From NCBI GenBank assembly GCA_934402515.1, contig CAKRTZ010000036.1, forward strand, positions 1-22,605: a stretch of DNA of 22,605 nt, in the 5' to 3' direction. Source of the DNA: an uncultured Lachnospiraceae bacterium. GTDB lineage: Bacteria > Bacillota > Clostridia > Lachnospirales > Lachnospiraceae. The notes under the pieces are model-generated. The model was not told where the DNA came from. It saw nothing but the letters and a program-made list of their open reading frames with translations, and searched no databases. Below are positions 13,302 to 22,605 of this stretch, one piece after another (the first letter of the stretch is position 1; each line of letters begins with the position of its first letter). Position numbers and translations under genes: made by a program.

Positions 13302-16300
13302 TTACAGCAAAATCTCCTTTTCAAAATGAAAGGAATAAATAATCTGCTCTGCCACTTCTTTTTCTATCAGGCGTTCCAGTGCCTCCTTATAGTAGGCAAG
13401 CTGGGTGCGGTAGCGTTCCACCAGTTCCACCGGCTGCTCCACCACATCCGTCTTGTAGTCGGCAAGAATCATCTTTCCATCCTCCTCAAAGCACACATCG
13501 ATGATTCCCTGTACCAGTACCATCTCCTCATGGGGAAATTCTGCTCCCAGGCGGTCTGCCGGGACACCAAGCACAAAGGGCTGCTCCCGGTAAAGCTGTC
13601 CCCGTTTCTGTGCCTGCGCCATGCGCAATGCCAGCCTGCTTTGGAGAAAATGAGCAATCTTTCTGGGATTCACCACTTCCCGGAACTCTCTGGACAGTTT
13701 TCCATCCGCAGCTAACGCATCCATCGCCTGCACCACCGCTGTCTGCATTTTTTTTAAATCGCCCTCCTCCATCAGCTCCAGCAAATCCGTGAGGGGCAGC
13801 AGTTCCAGCACCTTGTGGAAAGCACTTCCTCTGGTGGTGCCGCTTACTTTTTCCTCCTCCCGCATAAATCCGGGCACATAGGGAACGATTTCCTCCTCTT
13901 TAAAAGTATGGAAGGACTCGTCCTCCTTCTCTTCCAGCACAGACATTGCCGTCTTTTTCAATTCCGATACCGTGGTTTTGGTATAAAGGTTCGCAAGATT
14001 GGCATGGGGGTAGTTCCAGGCAAAACGGGTACGCAGTTGTTCAAATAGCTGCTGTTCCTGTCCGGATAATGCTGTCTTTCCACGGACCACATCCTGCAGG
14101 GCTGTCCGTTCTTCCAGCCGAGTCAGTTCCCGGTTCACTTCCTGAGCTGCAAGCTCCGGCATATCCATCACTTCCACCAGGAGTTTCGGAAATTCTTGCT
14201 CCTCCGCCATGGCACCGCCGGGCAGTTCCAGCTCTGCCTCCTGTAAAATTCCTGCAAAGGCGGGATGGGTGCAAAGCACCGGGAGCAGATAGTCCAGAAA
14301 ACAGGATGCCTTTGTCAGGGTCTGGAAGTTCAGTTTTCCTTCCGTTTCTGCCCCCTGTAACGCTTTGGCAAGCTGCTTTTTCCACTTATCCTGTCCCTCC
14401 ACGATTCCGGTAAGAATCAATTTTTCTTTGGCACGGGTCATCGCCACATACAGCACCCGGAGTTCCTCTCCTAAAGAGTCTATCTGCATCTTCGCCGCCA
14501 TCACGGATTTCCGCATGGTTTTCTGGAAGGTGCGCCGCTCCAAATCCACCGCATCCGTTCCCACTCCCATGTCCGGGTCAGTGAGGAGCATTTTCGTGGT
14601 GTCCCGCATGTTGAACCGCTTGGAAAGTCCCGCTACGAAACAGATGGGAAATTCCAGTCCCTTACTTTTATGGATGGTCATAATGCGAACCAAATCCGCG
14701 TTCTCATCCAATGTCTCCGCCTCGCCGTAGTCCACCTGGTACTTCTCGATTTTTTCCAGATAGCGGATGAAGTGGAACAATCCGTAAAAGCTGGTTTTCT
14801 CAAAGGCGTTGGCTTTCTCCATGAGAAGTTCCACATTGGCACGGCGTTTCTCCCCCGCAGGCAAAGCCGTCACATATTGGAGATAGTGGCTTTCCCGGAA
14901 CAGGGTCTGTAATAGTTCATGGATGGGCATGTAGGTGGTGCGCTCCCGCCACAGTGCCAGCCAGTTTAGGAAATCTGACACTTTTTCTGCCAGTTCTGGA
15001 TTCCATGCCGCACCCGTCTGCTCAGCACTTACCGCCCCAGTATCTACTGATTCTCTGTCCCCGTTTTCCTTCTCTGCCTCTGCTCCGGTTTCCTCTCCCA
15101 GTTCCACATAGCGTTTCAGGCTTTCGTACAAAGCCACCTTATGCCGTCCCTTCGGTGGTGTGGTGATGCCGCGAATCTGGGCAATCTCCTCCTCGGAAAA
15201 ACCGGCAAACACAGAGGTCAGCACGCCATACAGCGGAATGTCCTGTAAAGGATTATCCCATATCCTCAGTACCTGCAAAATAGTACGGATTTCCGTGGTC
15301 ATAAAATAGCCGGTCTTGCTGGTGATGTAGGCAGGAATCCCCTCCTGCTCCAGAATGGTGCGCAGGGCATCCTCATAACCGGTGCCACTGCGGAGCAGAA
15401 TCACCATATCCCGATATTTGGCAGGGCGCAGCTGCCCCGTCTCCTTGTCCGTCACCGGGAAATGCCCCACCATCTCCCGGATTTTTCCGGCAATAACCGC
15501 TGCCTCTTTTTCCCGGCTGTCCAAATCCTCCTGTTCTTCCTCCGATGCCTTTGGCACCAGAAGTACCTCGGTGGCGTAAGTTTCAGGCTCTGGTCCTTCG
15601 GGATAGTCGGCTCCCAGATACAGTGCCTCCGCCTCGGTGTAGTCGATACCTCCCACCGCAGGCGCCATAATTTTATCAAAGCAGAAATTCACGGCATCCA
15701 ATATCTCTGCCCTGCTGCGAAAATTCTTATGTAAACTAATCATCCGATTCTGGCTCGTTTTCTCCGCCTCGCCATAAACCTTCATTTTTTCCAGAAAGAG
15801 TTCCGGTCTTGCCTGACGAAATTTGTAAATGCTCTGTTTCACATCCCCCACCATGAACCGGTTGTTCTCTTTGGCGATGCTGCCAAGGAGATATTCCTGC
15901 ACCAGGTTGGAGTCCTGGTACTCGTCAATCATGATTTCCTCATAGAAATCCCGGTAGTCCTCCGCGGTTTTGGAGGGTAGGATTTCCACCGTTTGGTTCT
16001 CTGTCTCCTTCCGTTCCACCAGGATTTCCAGTGCCAGATGCTCCATGTCACTGAAATCCAGGATACCCCGTTCCCGTTTTTTCGCATCCATCGCCGCTTT
16101 GAATTTCAGGCTTAAATCCAGCAGTTCGCCCACCGCCGGGCTGCACAGTTCACACTGCTCCACCACCTGTTCCGGCTCTTTGGCAAAGTATTTGTCCCGC
16201 AAGTCCTGTAAGGACGCCTTACACTGGTTCCGCAGTTCCTTCGCCTGCTCCCGCAGTCCCAGATTGACCGAAGAATCCTTTTTGGAAGAAAGGGTTTTAA

Positions 16301-17129
16301 ACGCCATGCCTCCCAGGGCGGCGTGCCAGGTTTCCACAGAATCGCATTTTTCCAGGCGCTCCAACAGTTCCAAATCCTGCTCCAACGCCTCCCCGTACAT
16401 ATAAGGTCCGTCCGGGCGGTTGCACAGTGCCAGTGCCGCCTGTATCTGCTCCCGGCATCCAGCCACGGTCAGCGCCCCAAACTCTTTTGCAAGGCGGACA
16501 AAGCTGCTCTGCTCCAGTTCTTCCACCGTATGGATTTCATAGTCTTTTTTACAACGTTCCAGCCACACCTCCGGGAAAGGGTCACTGAGGGCATAGTGAT
16601 AGAGTCCGCTGATACATTCCTCCAATGCCTGCTCCCGCCCGTTGGTGCTGTAGGTCTCCACACAGTTTAAAAATGTTTCCCGCCCTTCGGCAAATTCCTC
16701 CTCCAAAAGCTGCGCCATGGTATCTTCCTCCAAAAGGCGCACTTCTCCCTCGTCCGCCACACGAAACGCCGGGTCTAAACCGATGTCATTAAAATTGTTG
16801 CGGATGATAAACAGGCAGAAACTGTCAATGGTCATAATCTGGGCGCTGTGTACCAGCGTGGACTGACGTTGCAAATGGACACTGTCGGGATGTTCCTCCA
16901 GCGCTTTGCTGATGGCGAGGCTGATTCGCTCCCGCATCTCTGCCGCCGCCGCGTTGGTAAAGGTCACAATCAGCATCCGGTCGATGTCCACCGGTTCCGT
17001 TTCTTCCAGAATGCGCTGCAAAATCCGCTCTACCAGAACCGCCGTCTTACCACTGCCCGCCGCCGCTGACACCAGCAGATTTTCTCCGCGGGAATCAATT
17101 ACCTGTTGCTGTTCCTCTGTAAACTGCAT
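13302..17129 (-). CDS. addA: ATP-dependent helicase/nuclease subunit A
   Basis: 1275 residues, typical for AddA. With AddB it forms the Gram-positive counterpart of RecBCD, which unwinds and degrades double-strand ends until it meets Chi and then loads RecA. UvrD-type helicase motifs are in order: Walker A AAAGSGKTA (GSGKT 25-29), VTFTNAAAAEM, MTIDSFC, Walker B IDEYQDSN (D402-E403), LHKNFRSR, TIHKSKGLEFP and LRVLYVAMTRAKEK. The C-terminal RecB-type nuclease has RGSAFHKVLE, the acidic residue of GIIDVCF, and DYK at 1224-1226, followed by QLAYYKEAL. A Glu/Ala/Gly-rich insert near residues 690-710 is probably a loop. The ATG overlaps the addB stop by one base (TAATG) and is preceded by GGGAGAGG. 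Confidence 0.97.
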   Translation of the reverse strand: MQFTEEQQQVIDSRGENLLVSAAAGSGKTAVLVERILQRILEETEPVDIDRMLIVTFTNAAAAEMRERISLAISKALEEHPDSVHLQRQSTLVHSAQIMTIDSFCLFIIRNNFNDIGLDPAFRVADEGEVRLLEEDTMAQLLEEEFAEGRETFLNCVETYSTNGREQALEECISGLYHYALSDPFPEVWLERCKKDYEIHTVEELEQSSFVRLAKEFGALTVAGCREQIQAALALCNRPDGPYMYGEALEQDLELLERLEKCDSVETWHAALGGMAFKTLSSKKDSSVNLGLREQAKELRNQCKASLQDLRDKYFAKEPEQVVEQCELCSPAVGELLDLSLKFKAAMDAKKRERGILDFSDMEHLALEILVERKETENQTVEILPSKTAEDYRDFYEEIMIDEYQDSNLVQEYLLGSIAKENNRFMVGDVKQSIYKFRQARPELFLEKMKVYGEAEKTSQNRMISLHKNFRSRAEILDAVNFCFDKIMAPAVGGIDYTEAEALYLGADYPEGPEPETYATEVLLVPKASEEEQEDLDSREKEAAVIAGKIREMVGHFPVTDKETGQLRPAKYRDMVILLRSGTGYEDALRTILEQEGIPAYITSKTGYFMTTEIRTILQVLRIWDNPLQDIPLYGVLTSVFAGFSEEEIAQIRGITTPPKGRHKVALYESLKRYVELGEETGAEAEKENGDRESVDTGAVSAEQTGAAWNPELAEKVSDFLNWLALWRERTTYMPIHELLQTLFRESHYLQYVTALPAGEKRRANVELLMEKANAFEKTSFYGLFHFIRYLEKIEKYQVDYGEAETLDENADLVRIMTIHKSKGLEFPICFVAGLSKRFNMRDTTKMLLTDPDMGVGTDAVDLERRTFQKTMRKSVMAAKMQIDSLGEELRVLYVAMTRAKEKLILTGIVEGQDKWKKQLAKALQGAETEGKLNFQTLTKASCFLDYLLPVLCTHPAFAGILQEAELELPGGAMAEEQEFPKLLVEVMDMPELAAQEVNRELTRLEERTALQDVVRGKTALSGQEQQLFEQLRTRFAWNYPHANLANLYTKTTVSELKKTAMSVLEEKEDESFHTFKEEEIVPYVPGFMREEEKVSGTTRGSAFHKVLELLPLTDLLELMEEGDLKKMQTAVVQAMDALAADGKLSREFREVVNPRKIAHFLQSRLALRMAQAQKRGQLYREQPFVLGVPADRLGAEFPHEEMVLVQGIIDVCFEEDGKMILADYKTDVVEQPVELVERYRTQLAYYKEALERLIEKEVAEQIIYSFHFEKEILL

Positions 17130-20100
17130 TACGCCTCTCCCTTCCCTTCTGCCTCTGTCATTTTTTCATACACCTGTTCCTCGGTGAGCTCTTCCAGCTG
17201 CCGCATCGCCATTCCCGGCATCTGCCTGTCAAAGCCGCACACATTTTTGTAGCTGCAATAGGTGCAGGAGGACTGCTGCCCCTTCTCATAAGGATTTAAC
17301 GCCATCTCTCCCTTTAAAATATCAGCTCCGATATGCTTAATCTTTTGGTTTACATAACTTGAAATCTGTTGGAATTGTTCCTTGCTTGCCACCTGGGAGC
17401 GGGCACTGAGGGAGCCATCCTTTTTCCATTCCACCGGAATGACATCGGACTTGGAGGTGCTGTCCTTATCCATCAGCCGGAGAACCTCCTCCGACTCGTT
17501 TAAAAGTCCCACGGTGCGTAACTGCCCGAAAATCTCATTGCGGATTTGCTCCTCGCTCTCGCCGCTTTCCTCCACCAGCGGGTCTGCCATGCGGTAGTAC
17601 AGAATTCCGGCAGGCACCACCTCCTGCCCCGGATGCCTGGTTTTCTCCTTCTCCATTGCGGCATTGAGGTACACCACCAGCTGGAGCTGCAAGCCATAAT
17701 AGACGGAAACCAAATCCAACTGCTTGCGCCCGGATTTGTAGTCCAGTACCTTCACATAAACTTTGTCCGAAGTTTCAACGGTATCTACCCGGTCAATCCG
17801 CCCGGTAAGTTCCATTTTTTCCTGAGCAGAAAGGCTCACATCCACATCGGCAAGGGTGTCCGTCCTGGTAAATTTCATCTCAAACTGGCTAGGGGTAAAG
17901 ACGCCTTTCTGCAGCTGGTGCTGCAGAGTCCGTACCGTTCTGCCCATCACCCGCTCCATCCGGGTCAGCACATACTCCCTGCGGGCACTGCTGTAGAGGA
18001 TGCTTTCCCCATAGTTGACTGCAAATTCCTCAATCGCCTCATGTACCCACAATGCCGCCTCCTCCGGGGTAAAGGTGAGCCAGGTACTGCCGTGTTCCTC
18101 CACCTTATGTCCAAAGATCTCCAGGATTCCATGGAAAATCGTTCCCAGGTCGGACGCCTCAAACTCGTATTCTTCCCGCTGGGAAAGCTGCAAGCCATAT
18201 TGAAGGAAATGGGCATACTCGCAGGAGGCAAACTGCTCCAGACGGCTCACGCTGTTTTGCAGAATCTGTCCATACAGCAGTTTCGCCGTGGCTCTGGCAA
18301 GTTTCCTGTCCTGATGGGTAAAAAACGCCGCCTGTTCCAGACAATCATAAAGACCACCCAGGGAGTTCTCCCCTCCCCCGTACAAGCTGCCCAGCAGAGG
18401 CATCTCCCCTTTTCCCCTGCCATCCGCATATTCCCGCAGGCTTGCCGCCAATAAATCCAGTCCATCCTCGTAATTGTAAAGCTGTGCCTCCCAGCCCTTC
18501 TCCTCCGGGTGCTCCACCGTAAGCGTGGGGAAAAGACTTTTCATGGTGGCAATGAGGTAAGCAGGACGCAGGGATTTTCCCTCCCCGCTTACCTTGGCAT
18601 AGGACAAAAACAGCTTGTCCGTGGGTTTGGTCATATTCATATAGAGATAAAGTTTCTGAATGTACATCTGTTTCCGGGGCGTGGGCGCCAGTTCCATATC
18701 CGGTGCCACCTGCTCCAGAAATTCCCGGTCAATATCGGATAAAATGCCACCACTGGATGTATTTTTCGGGATATTGCCATCATTTACACCCAGGAAAAAC
18801 AGGGTGCGAATCTGTTTCAGACGGGTACGCTCAATGTCGCCCACCACCACGCGGTCCACATTCTGGGGAATGGTTCCCACCTCAATCTCACCAAAGCCCG
18901 CATCCAGAATCTCGTAAAACTCCTGCAAATTCATAGGCTCTGTTCCCAGAAGTCCCACAATCTGATCCAGCAGATCCATCACCAGACGGTAAATCTGACT
19001 GTATTCCATTGCCCGTACCGGGTCTGACTCCTGAAAACGGGTTTCATAGTCTGCCAGACGTTTCTGCACCTGGTTCTGCTCCAGAAAATGATAGAGGGCT
19101 GTGCCATAGTCCTGGGCAGTCTCTCCCGGCTCCAGCAGCGGGGCAAGTTCCTCCATCAGCCGCTCCCGCAGGGCATTGACGGTTTCCAGTTCTTTGACAA
19201 TCTCCTCGCTTGCCGCATTTCTGCGGACAAACTGTCTGCCGTAGGCTCTCTTCCCCCGGATGCCAAAGGCAAGGATATACCGTTCCAGCACATCCACTTC
19301 CTCTGGGGTGAATCCGGTAAGTCCGCACCGCAGATAATGAAAAACGGTCTCGTAGGAAAAATCCTTAATGAGCATCTGCAAAGCAGCGCGTATCAGTTCG
19401 ATAAAAGGGTTTAACAAAATTCCTCTGGTCTGATCCACAAACACCGGAATGTCAAATCGGGCAAACTGCTCCCGCACCTCCTGGGCGTAAGTTTCCAGAT
19501 TTCCTGTCACCACCGCAATCTGGCGGTACTCGTACCCTTCCTCCCGCACAAGCCGGTGGATTTTCAGACAGGTCTGGTGTACCTCCTCCTTCGGGGTAGA
19601 TGCCTCATAAATGCCAATCCGCTCCACTTTTCTTTCATAGGGTTTCATGGGAAAACGAAACAGATAACGCTCCAGATGCGCAAGTTCCGGGTTGTCCTCA
19701 AAACGTGCCACACTGTCCTTTTTCCGTTTCAGAAACACATCCTTTTCCCGATCAAGTCCCTGCTCCGCCACCAGACGCTCCAGTGCCGTCACCGCTTTGG
19801 AACTGAGGTAGAAAAGTTTCTGCTCCCCGGTTACCTGGTAAGGGTCATCTCCCTCGTCCATGTCCAGCGTCACAATCACCCGCTCTGCAAGCTGGGTCAG
19901 GGTAGCTATGACATAATTCTGAATGGGAGTAAATCCCGTAAATCCGTCAAAAACCACCACGCTCCCCTGCACCAGTCTGGATTTGGGCAGCACCCGACAG
20001 AGCCGCTCCAGCGTCTCCTCCGTGGTCATATATTTTTCCCGGATATAACCGGAGAATTTTTCATACAAAACAGACAAATCCTGCAATTTACTCTGCAGTG

Positions 20101-20551
20101 CCCCTCTGCGTCCGGTCTGCCCAATCATGTTCTGCAGCTGCTCCACGGATACACCATACTGCATAAATTCGGAGATGGCAGATTTTACCTCATGGATGTA
20201 GCCGATTTTGTTCAGATTTTTTCCAATCACAGGCAAGTCCTGCGCCACATCCGCCGCCACTTTGCGAAGTACCAGACTTTTTCCCGTATCGTCCAGCACC
20301 GGCAAATCATCCCCGCCCACCTCGTCAAAAATGCGGTAGGTCAGACGCCCAAAGCTAAGCACATCAATGTTTAAAATTCCATGCCCGGCGGATTTTAACA
20401 CCATGTCCTTCTGGGTCTGCATGGTAAACTGGTCTGGCACAATCAGCAGAAAATTTTTCTGAGGGCACAGTGCCGCCTGCTCCAGTATTTCCCGACAAAC
20501 CTGTTCACTTTTTCCAGAGCCGCTGGCTCCAAAATAAAATTGCAGTCCCAT
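17129..20551 (-). CDS. addB: ATP-dependent helicase/deoxyribonuclease subunit B
   Basis: 1140 residues, typical for AddB. It is the partner of AddA; it cuts the opposite strand and recognises Chi. The N-terminal Walker A is FGASGSGKS (8-15). The nuclease motif is LDYKSG with D937-Y938-K939. The four cysteines of the family's 4Fe-4S staple are present: C777 in FASCEYAHF and C1096-x2-C1099-x5-C1105 near the end, so the nuclease should be active. The frame is open to 20923, but that extension would run through both divergent promoters and antisense to the helicase gene. The ATG at 20551 has AAGGAG seven bases upstream and starts the fold at once (MGLQFYFGAS). It is the first gene of the addBA operon. 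Confidence 0.97.
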   Translation of the reverse strand: MGLQFYFGASGSGKSEQVCREILEQAALCPQKNFLLIVPDQFTMQTQKDMVLKSAGHGILNIDVLSFGRLTYRIFDEVGGDDLPVLDDTGKSLVLRKVAADVAQDLPVIGKNLNKIGYIHEVKSAISEFMQYGVSVEQLQNMIGQTGRRGALQSKLQDLSVLYEKFSGYIREKYMTTEETLERLCRVLPKSRLVQGSVVVFDGFTGFTPIQNYVIATLTQLAERVIVTLDMDEGDDPYQVTGEQKLFYLSSKAVTALERLVAEQGLDREKDVFLKRKKDSVARFEDNPELAHLERYLFRFPMKPYERKVERIGIYEASTPKEEVHQTCLKIHRLVREEGYEYRQIAVVTGNLETYAQEVREQFARFDIPVFVDQTRGILLNPFIELIRAALQMLIKDFSYETVFHYLRCGLTGFTPEEVDVLERYILAFGIRGKRAYGRQFVRRNAASEEIVKELETVNALRERLMEELAPLLEPGETAQDYGTALYHFLEQNQVQKRLADYETRFQESDPVRAMEYSQIYRLVMDLLDQIVGLLGTEPMNLQEFYEILDAGFGEIEVGTIPQNVDRVVVGDIERTRLKQIRTLFFLGVNDGNIPKNTSSGGILSDIDREFLEQVAPDMELAPTPRKQMYIQKLYLYMNMTKPTDKLFLSYAKVSGEGKSLRPAYLIATMKSLFPTLTVEHPEEKGWEAQLYNYEDGLDLLAASLREYADGRGKGEMPLLGSLYGGGENSLGGLYDCLEQAAFFTHQDRKLARATAKLLYGQILQNSVSRLEQFASCEYAHFLQYGLQLSQREEYEFEASDLGTIFHGILEIFGHKVEEHGSTWLTFTPEEAALWVHEAIEEFAVNYGESILYSSARREYVLTRMERVMGRTVRTLQHQLQKGVFTPSQFEMKFTRTDTLADVDVSLSAQEKMELTGRIDRVDTVETSDKVYVKVLDYKSGRKQLDLVSVYYGLQLQLVVYLNAAMEKEKTRHPGQEVVPAGILYYRMADPLVEESGESEEQIRNEIFGQLRTVGLLNESEEVLRLMDKDSTSKSDVIPVEWKKDGSLSARSQVASKEQFQQISSYVNQKIKHIGADILKGEMALNPYEKGQQSSCTYCSYKNVCGFDRQMPGMAMRQLEELTEEQVYEKMTEAEGKGEA

Positions 20552-20584
20552 GGTGTTACTCCTTGCTTTTTCATTTTCCTTTAC

Positions 20585-20614
20585 AGTATAACAGAGCCTG
20601 TTAAATCCGCACAA
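20585..20614 (-). promoter_or_regulatory. Predicted sigma-A promoter of addBA
   Basis: Minus-strand TTGTGC (20609-20614) and TATACT (20585-20590) with an 18-base spacer; the start codon is about 34 bases beyond the -10. Confidence 0.6.
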
Positions 20615-20630
20615 TAAAATCCGGTTTTTC

Positions 20631-20659
20631 TTGTGAAATTCCATGTTTTCCAGTATGAT
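20631..20659 (+). promoter_or_regulatory. Predicted sigma-A promoter of the Suv3-like helicase
   Basis: Plus-strand TTGTGA (20631-20636) and TATGAT (20654-20659) with a 17-base spacer; predicted start near 20666. It is back to back with the addBA promoter, with the two -35 boxes 16 bases apart. Confidence 0.6.
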
Positions 20660-20692
20660 AGAAACATAAACGAAACGGCAGGTACAAAGGAC

Positions 20693-22605
20693 ATGGCATA
20701 TCGCAATAGCAGAAACCGTCACCGCTCCCGCAGGGGCAAAGCCGGTGACTATTCCCAGGAAGAACGGCGTATTCCCGATAGAAAGGACTCCCCTTTCACC
20801 ATCTCGGTTATCACCGCCTACAAAAAAATCTATGCTGCCATTCCCGCCAACAAGCGGCATCTGGGTGGGGGTAAATATATTTCCGGTGAGAAACTGACCG
20901 CCCAGATTGCAGAAATGGAGCAAAAACTGATGAACGGCTCCTACACCGAGGCGGAACTTGGTTCTCTACACAAAATCATCAGCAACGCCCGGATTTGCGC
21001 CAGCGTGTCCGGGGACACTGCCAGCTATTTCCAGGTCAATGAGACACTGATTCCCTGGCTTGCCCGGTGGGACGCCCAGTATCTGGCAGAGAAAAACCGG
21101 GACACCGTGTATGCCCTGCTGGATTCCTTCCGCGCCGCACCTTCCCAGCTGACCCGCGGTGCTTCCATCCAGGAAAAATACAAGGAATTCGAGAGCCGCA
21201 TCATCCGCGATCAGGTGTTAAAACTGATTCAACGTGACCCGGAGCATGAGTTTCCCGAAGTGCTGGCGATGAAACGCCGCTTTATCCTTCACATGGGACC
21301 CACCAATTCCGGCAAAACCCACGATGCCCTGGAACGGTTAAAAACTGCAGAAAACGGTGTCTACTTAGGCCCGCTCCGACTTCTGGCTCTGGAAATCTAT
21401 GATAAAATGAACAAAGAAGGAATTCCCTGTTCCCTCCTTACCGGCGAAGAACAGATTGACGAGCCGGGCAGCAACATTTATGCCGCCACTGTGGAAATGC
21501 TGGATTTCGAGGCACATTATGACATTGCTGTCATTGACGAGGCACAGTTTGTGGAGGACTCCGCCCGTGGGGATTCCTGGGTGAAAGCCATCATGGGTAT
21601 CAAGGCAGAGGAAATCCATCTCTGTTTCAGCCCGGAGGCATTGCCCATTCTGGAAAAAATCATCAAACGCTGCCGGGATTCCTATGAGATTGTGGAACAT
21701 CACCGCCATACCGAACTGGTCTTTGAGGAGAAACCCTTCGTCTTTCCCGATGACTTGCAAAAAGGCGATGCTCTGATTGTTTTTTCCAAAAAATCCGTAC
21801 TGGGTCTGGCAGGAAGAATTGAACAGGGTGGTGGACGCCGTCTCCATGCCAGTGTGATTTACGGAAACCTCCCCCCGGAGGTACGACGCCGTCAGGTAGA
21901 ACTTTTTACCGCAGGGGAGACGGATGTGGTAGTTTCCACCGATGCCATCGGTCTGGGCGTAAACCTTCCCATCCGCCGGGTTATCTTTATGGATGACCAG
22001 AAATTTGACGGAGTAAGCCGCCGTCCGTTAAATGGCAAGGAAGTGCGCCAGATTGCAGGGCGCGCCGGACGCTACCTTCTTTATCCCACAGGCTATGTGA
22101 ATGCCCACGGGCAGGAAATGTTAGACTATGTGCGAAAGACATTTACCGCAGATACGGAGCCTATTACCCAGGCGCGTCTGGGATTTCCCTCCGAACTTCT
22201 CGACCTCAGTGAGCCTCTTGACCGCATTATTGAGGAATGGGGAAATATCCAGCCTTCTGAGCCTTTTGTGAAAGTAGAAACCACCGATGTGCTGTTTCTC
22301 TATCGTTTGCTGGAAAAGCACAAGGAACAGATTGCGGGATTTGAGGACAAGCACACCATCTACCGGATGATTACCTGCAATATTGATGTGAAAAATAACG
22401 AGGTCATCGACCAGTGGCTGGAATATTGCAAGACCTACGCTGCGGATGTGTGCGTGGAGAAGCCGGAGCAGATTTACGGGCACGATGAACTGATTTCCCT
22501 GGAAAATTATTATAAGAAACTGGATTTGTACTTCCAGTTTTCCAACCGTCTGGGAAAAGAACTGGATTTAGATTTCGTCCTGTCAGAAAAGGCGGACACC
22601 GAGGC
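20693..22605 (+). CDS. Suv3-type DExH-box RNA helicase (partial, runs off right edge)
   Basis: The frame is open for 637 codons and has no stop before the edge. The helicase core matches the Suv3/SUPV3L1 family very closely: motif I HMGPTNSGKT (GPTNSGKT 202-209), GVYLGPLRLLALEIYDKMN, LLTGEEQ, motif II DEAQ (282-285), motif V STDAIGLGVNLP (415-426) and motif VI QIAGRAGR (453-460). Family members unwind RNA and, in mitochondria, work with polynucleotide phosphorylase in RNA decay. The first 200 residues are unlike the mitochondrial enzyme and begin with an Arg-rich stretch (MAYRNSRNRHRSRRGK) that may bind RNA. The start has GGCAGG ten bases upstream; AAAGG is only two bases away, too close, so initiation may be modest. 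It is the only plus-strand gene in the window. Confidence 0.9.
   Translation, partial: MAYRNSRNRHRSRRGKAGDYSQEERRIPDRKDSPFTISVITAYKKIYAAIPANKRHLGGGKYISGEKLTAQIAEMEQKLMNGSYTEAELGSLHKIISNARICASVSGDTASYFQVNETLIPWLARWDAQYLAEKNRDTVYALLDSFRAAPSQLTRGASIQEKYKEFESRIIRDQVLKLIQRDPEHEFPEVLAMKRRFILHMGPTNSGKTHDALERLKTAENGVYLGPLRLLALEIYDKMNKEGIPCSLLTGEEQIDEPGSNIYAATVEMLDFEAHYDIAVIDEAQFVEDSARGDSWVKAIMGIKAEEIHLCFSPEALPILEKIIKRCRDSYEIVEHHRHTELVFEEKPFVFPDDLQKGDALIVFSKKSVLGLAGRIEQGGGRRLHASVIYGNLPPEVRRRQVELFTAGETDVVVSTDAIGLGVNLPIRRVIFMDDQKFDGVSRRPLNGKEVRQIAGRAGRYLLYPTGYVNAHGQEMLDYVRKTFTADTEPITQARLGFPSELLDLSEPLDRIIEEWGNIQPSEPFVKVETTDVLFLYRLLEKHKEQIAGFEDKHTIYRMITCNIDVKNNEVIDQWLEYCKTYAADVCVEKPEQIYGHDELISLENYYKKLDLYFQFSNRLGKELDLDFVLSEKADTE

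Noticed and set aside
17546..18454. 302-codon plus-strand frame inside addB
   Set aside because: Antisense to conserved AddB nuclease sequence; no family likeness.
20552..20923. 124-residue N-terminal extension of addB
   Set aside because: It covers the divergent promoters, is antisense to the helicase gene, and the true AddB start with AAGGAG is at 20551.
21365..21847. 160-codon minus-strand frame opposite the Suv3-like helicase
   Set aside because: It covers the DEAQ region of the helicase in antisense and has no recognisable content.

Overview
The window looks like a chromosomal segment of a mid-GC Firmicute of class Clostridia, most likely a Lachnospiraceae gut anaerobe of the Blautia type. 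The basis is the gene content (clostridial-type AddAB, a ferredoxin-like GltD paired with GltB, ThiT behind a TPP riboswitch), strong AGGAGG-type ribosome binding sites and the style of the proteins. The genus is an inference. I see no tRNA, rRNA, transposase, prophage or Cas gene.

Layout. Every gene but the last is on the minus strand, so transcription runs right to left. (1) Positions 1-2840 hold a three-gene operon: a GNAT-type acetyltransferase with a cysteine-rich N-terminus, an R-S-E class ADP-ribosyltransferase with no signal peptide, and the start of a membrane-anchored protein that leaves the window. (2) 2975-9039 hold gltD and gltB (glutamate synthase), behind a promoter overlapped by a perfect palindrome and a leader that is a nearly unbroken chain of hairpins. 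(3) 9523-11794 hold a 45-codon membrane peptide, a HAD phosphatase, cutC and a CPBP-family membrane protease, all tightly spaced. (4) 12076-12902 hold thiT with a consensus promoter, a TPP riboswitch and a terminator hairpin whose 3' arm is the thiT ribosome binding site. (5) 12924-13301 is non-coding and holds a terminator-like inverted repeat and four 36-bp units with a strict 9-18-9 geometry. (6) 13302-20551 hold addB-addA (double-strand break repair), overlapping by one base. (7) From 20693 on the plus strand, divergent from addB, runs a Suv3-type DExH RNA helicase that leaves the window.

The coding genes are mostly recognisable housekeeping functions; the novelty is in the non-coding DNA. 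Two structured elements of about 190 bp (9188-9376 and 11803-11994) share architecture, several sequence islands and a terminal TAGGAGG, while their stem sequences differ but still pair. This is the pattern expected of a conserved RNA or DNA structure. The array at 13000-13248 is a second unexplained element: four units of exactly 36 bp, each bounded by ACCYATAAG and an inverted CTTATRRGT, with 18-nt interiors unrelated to each other. The ADP-ribosyltransferase operon at the left edge is the best candidate for an undescribed effector system, but its context is cut off.
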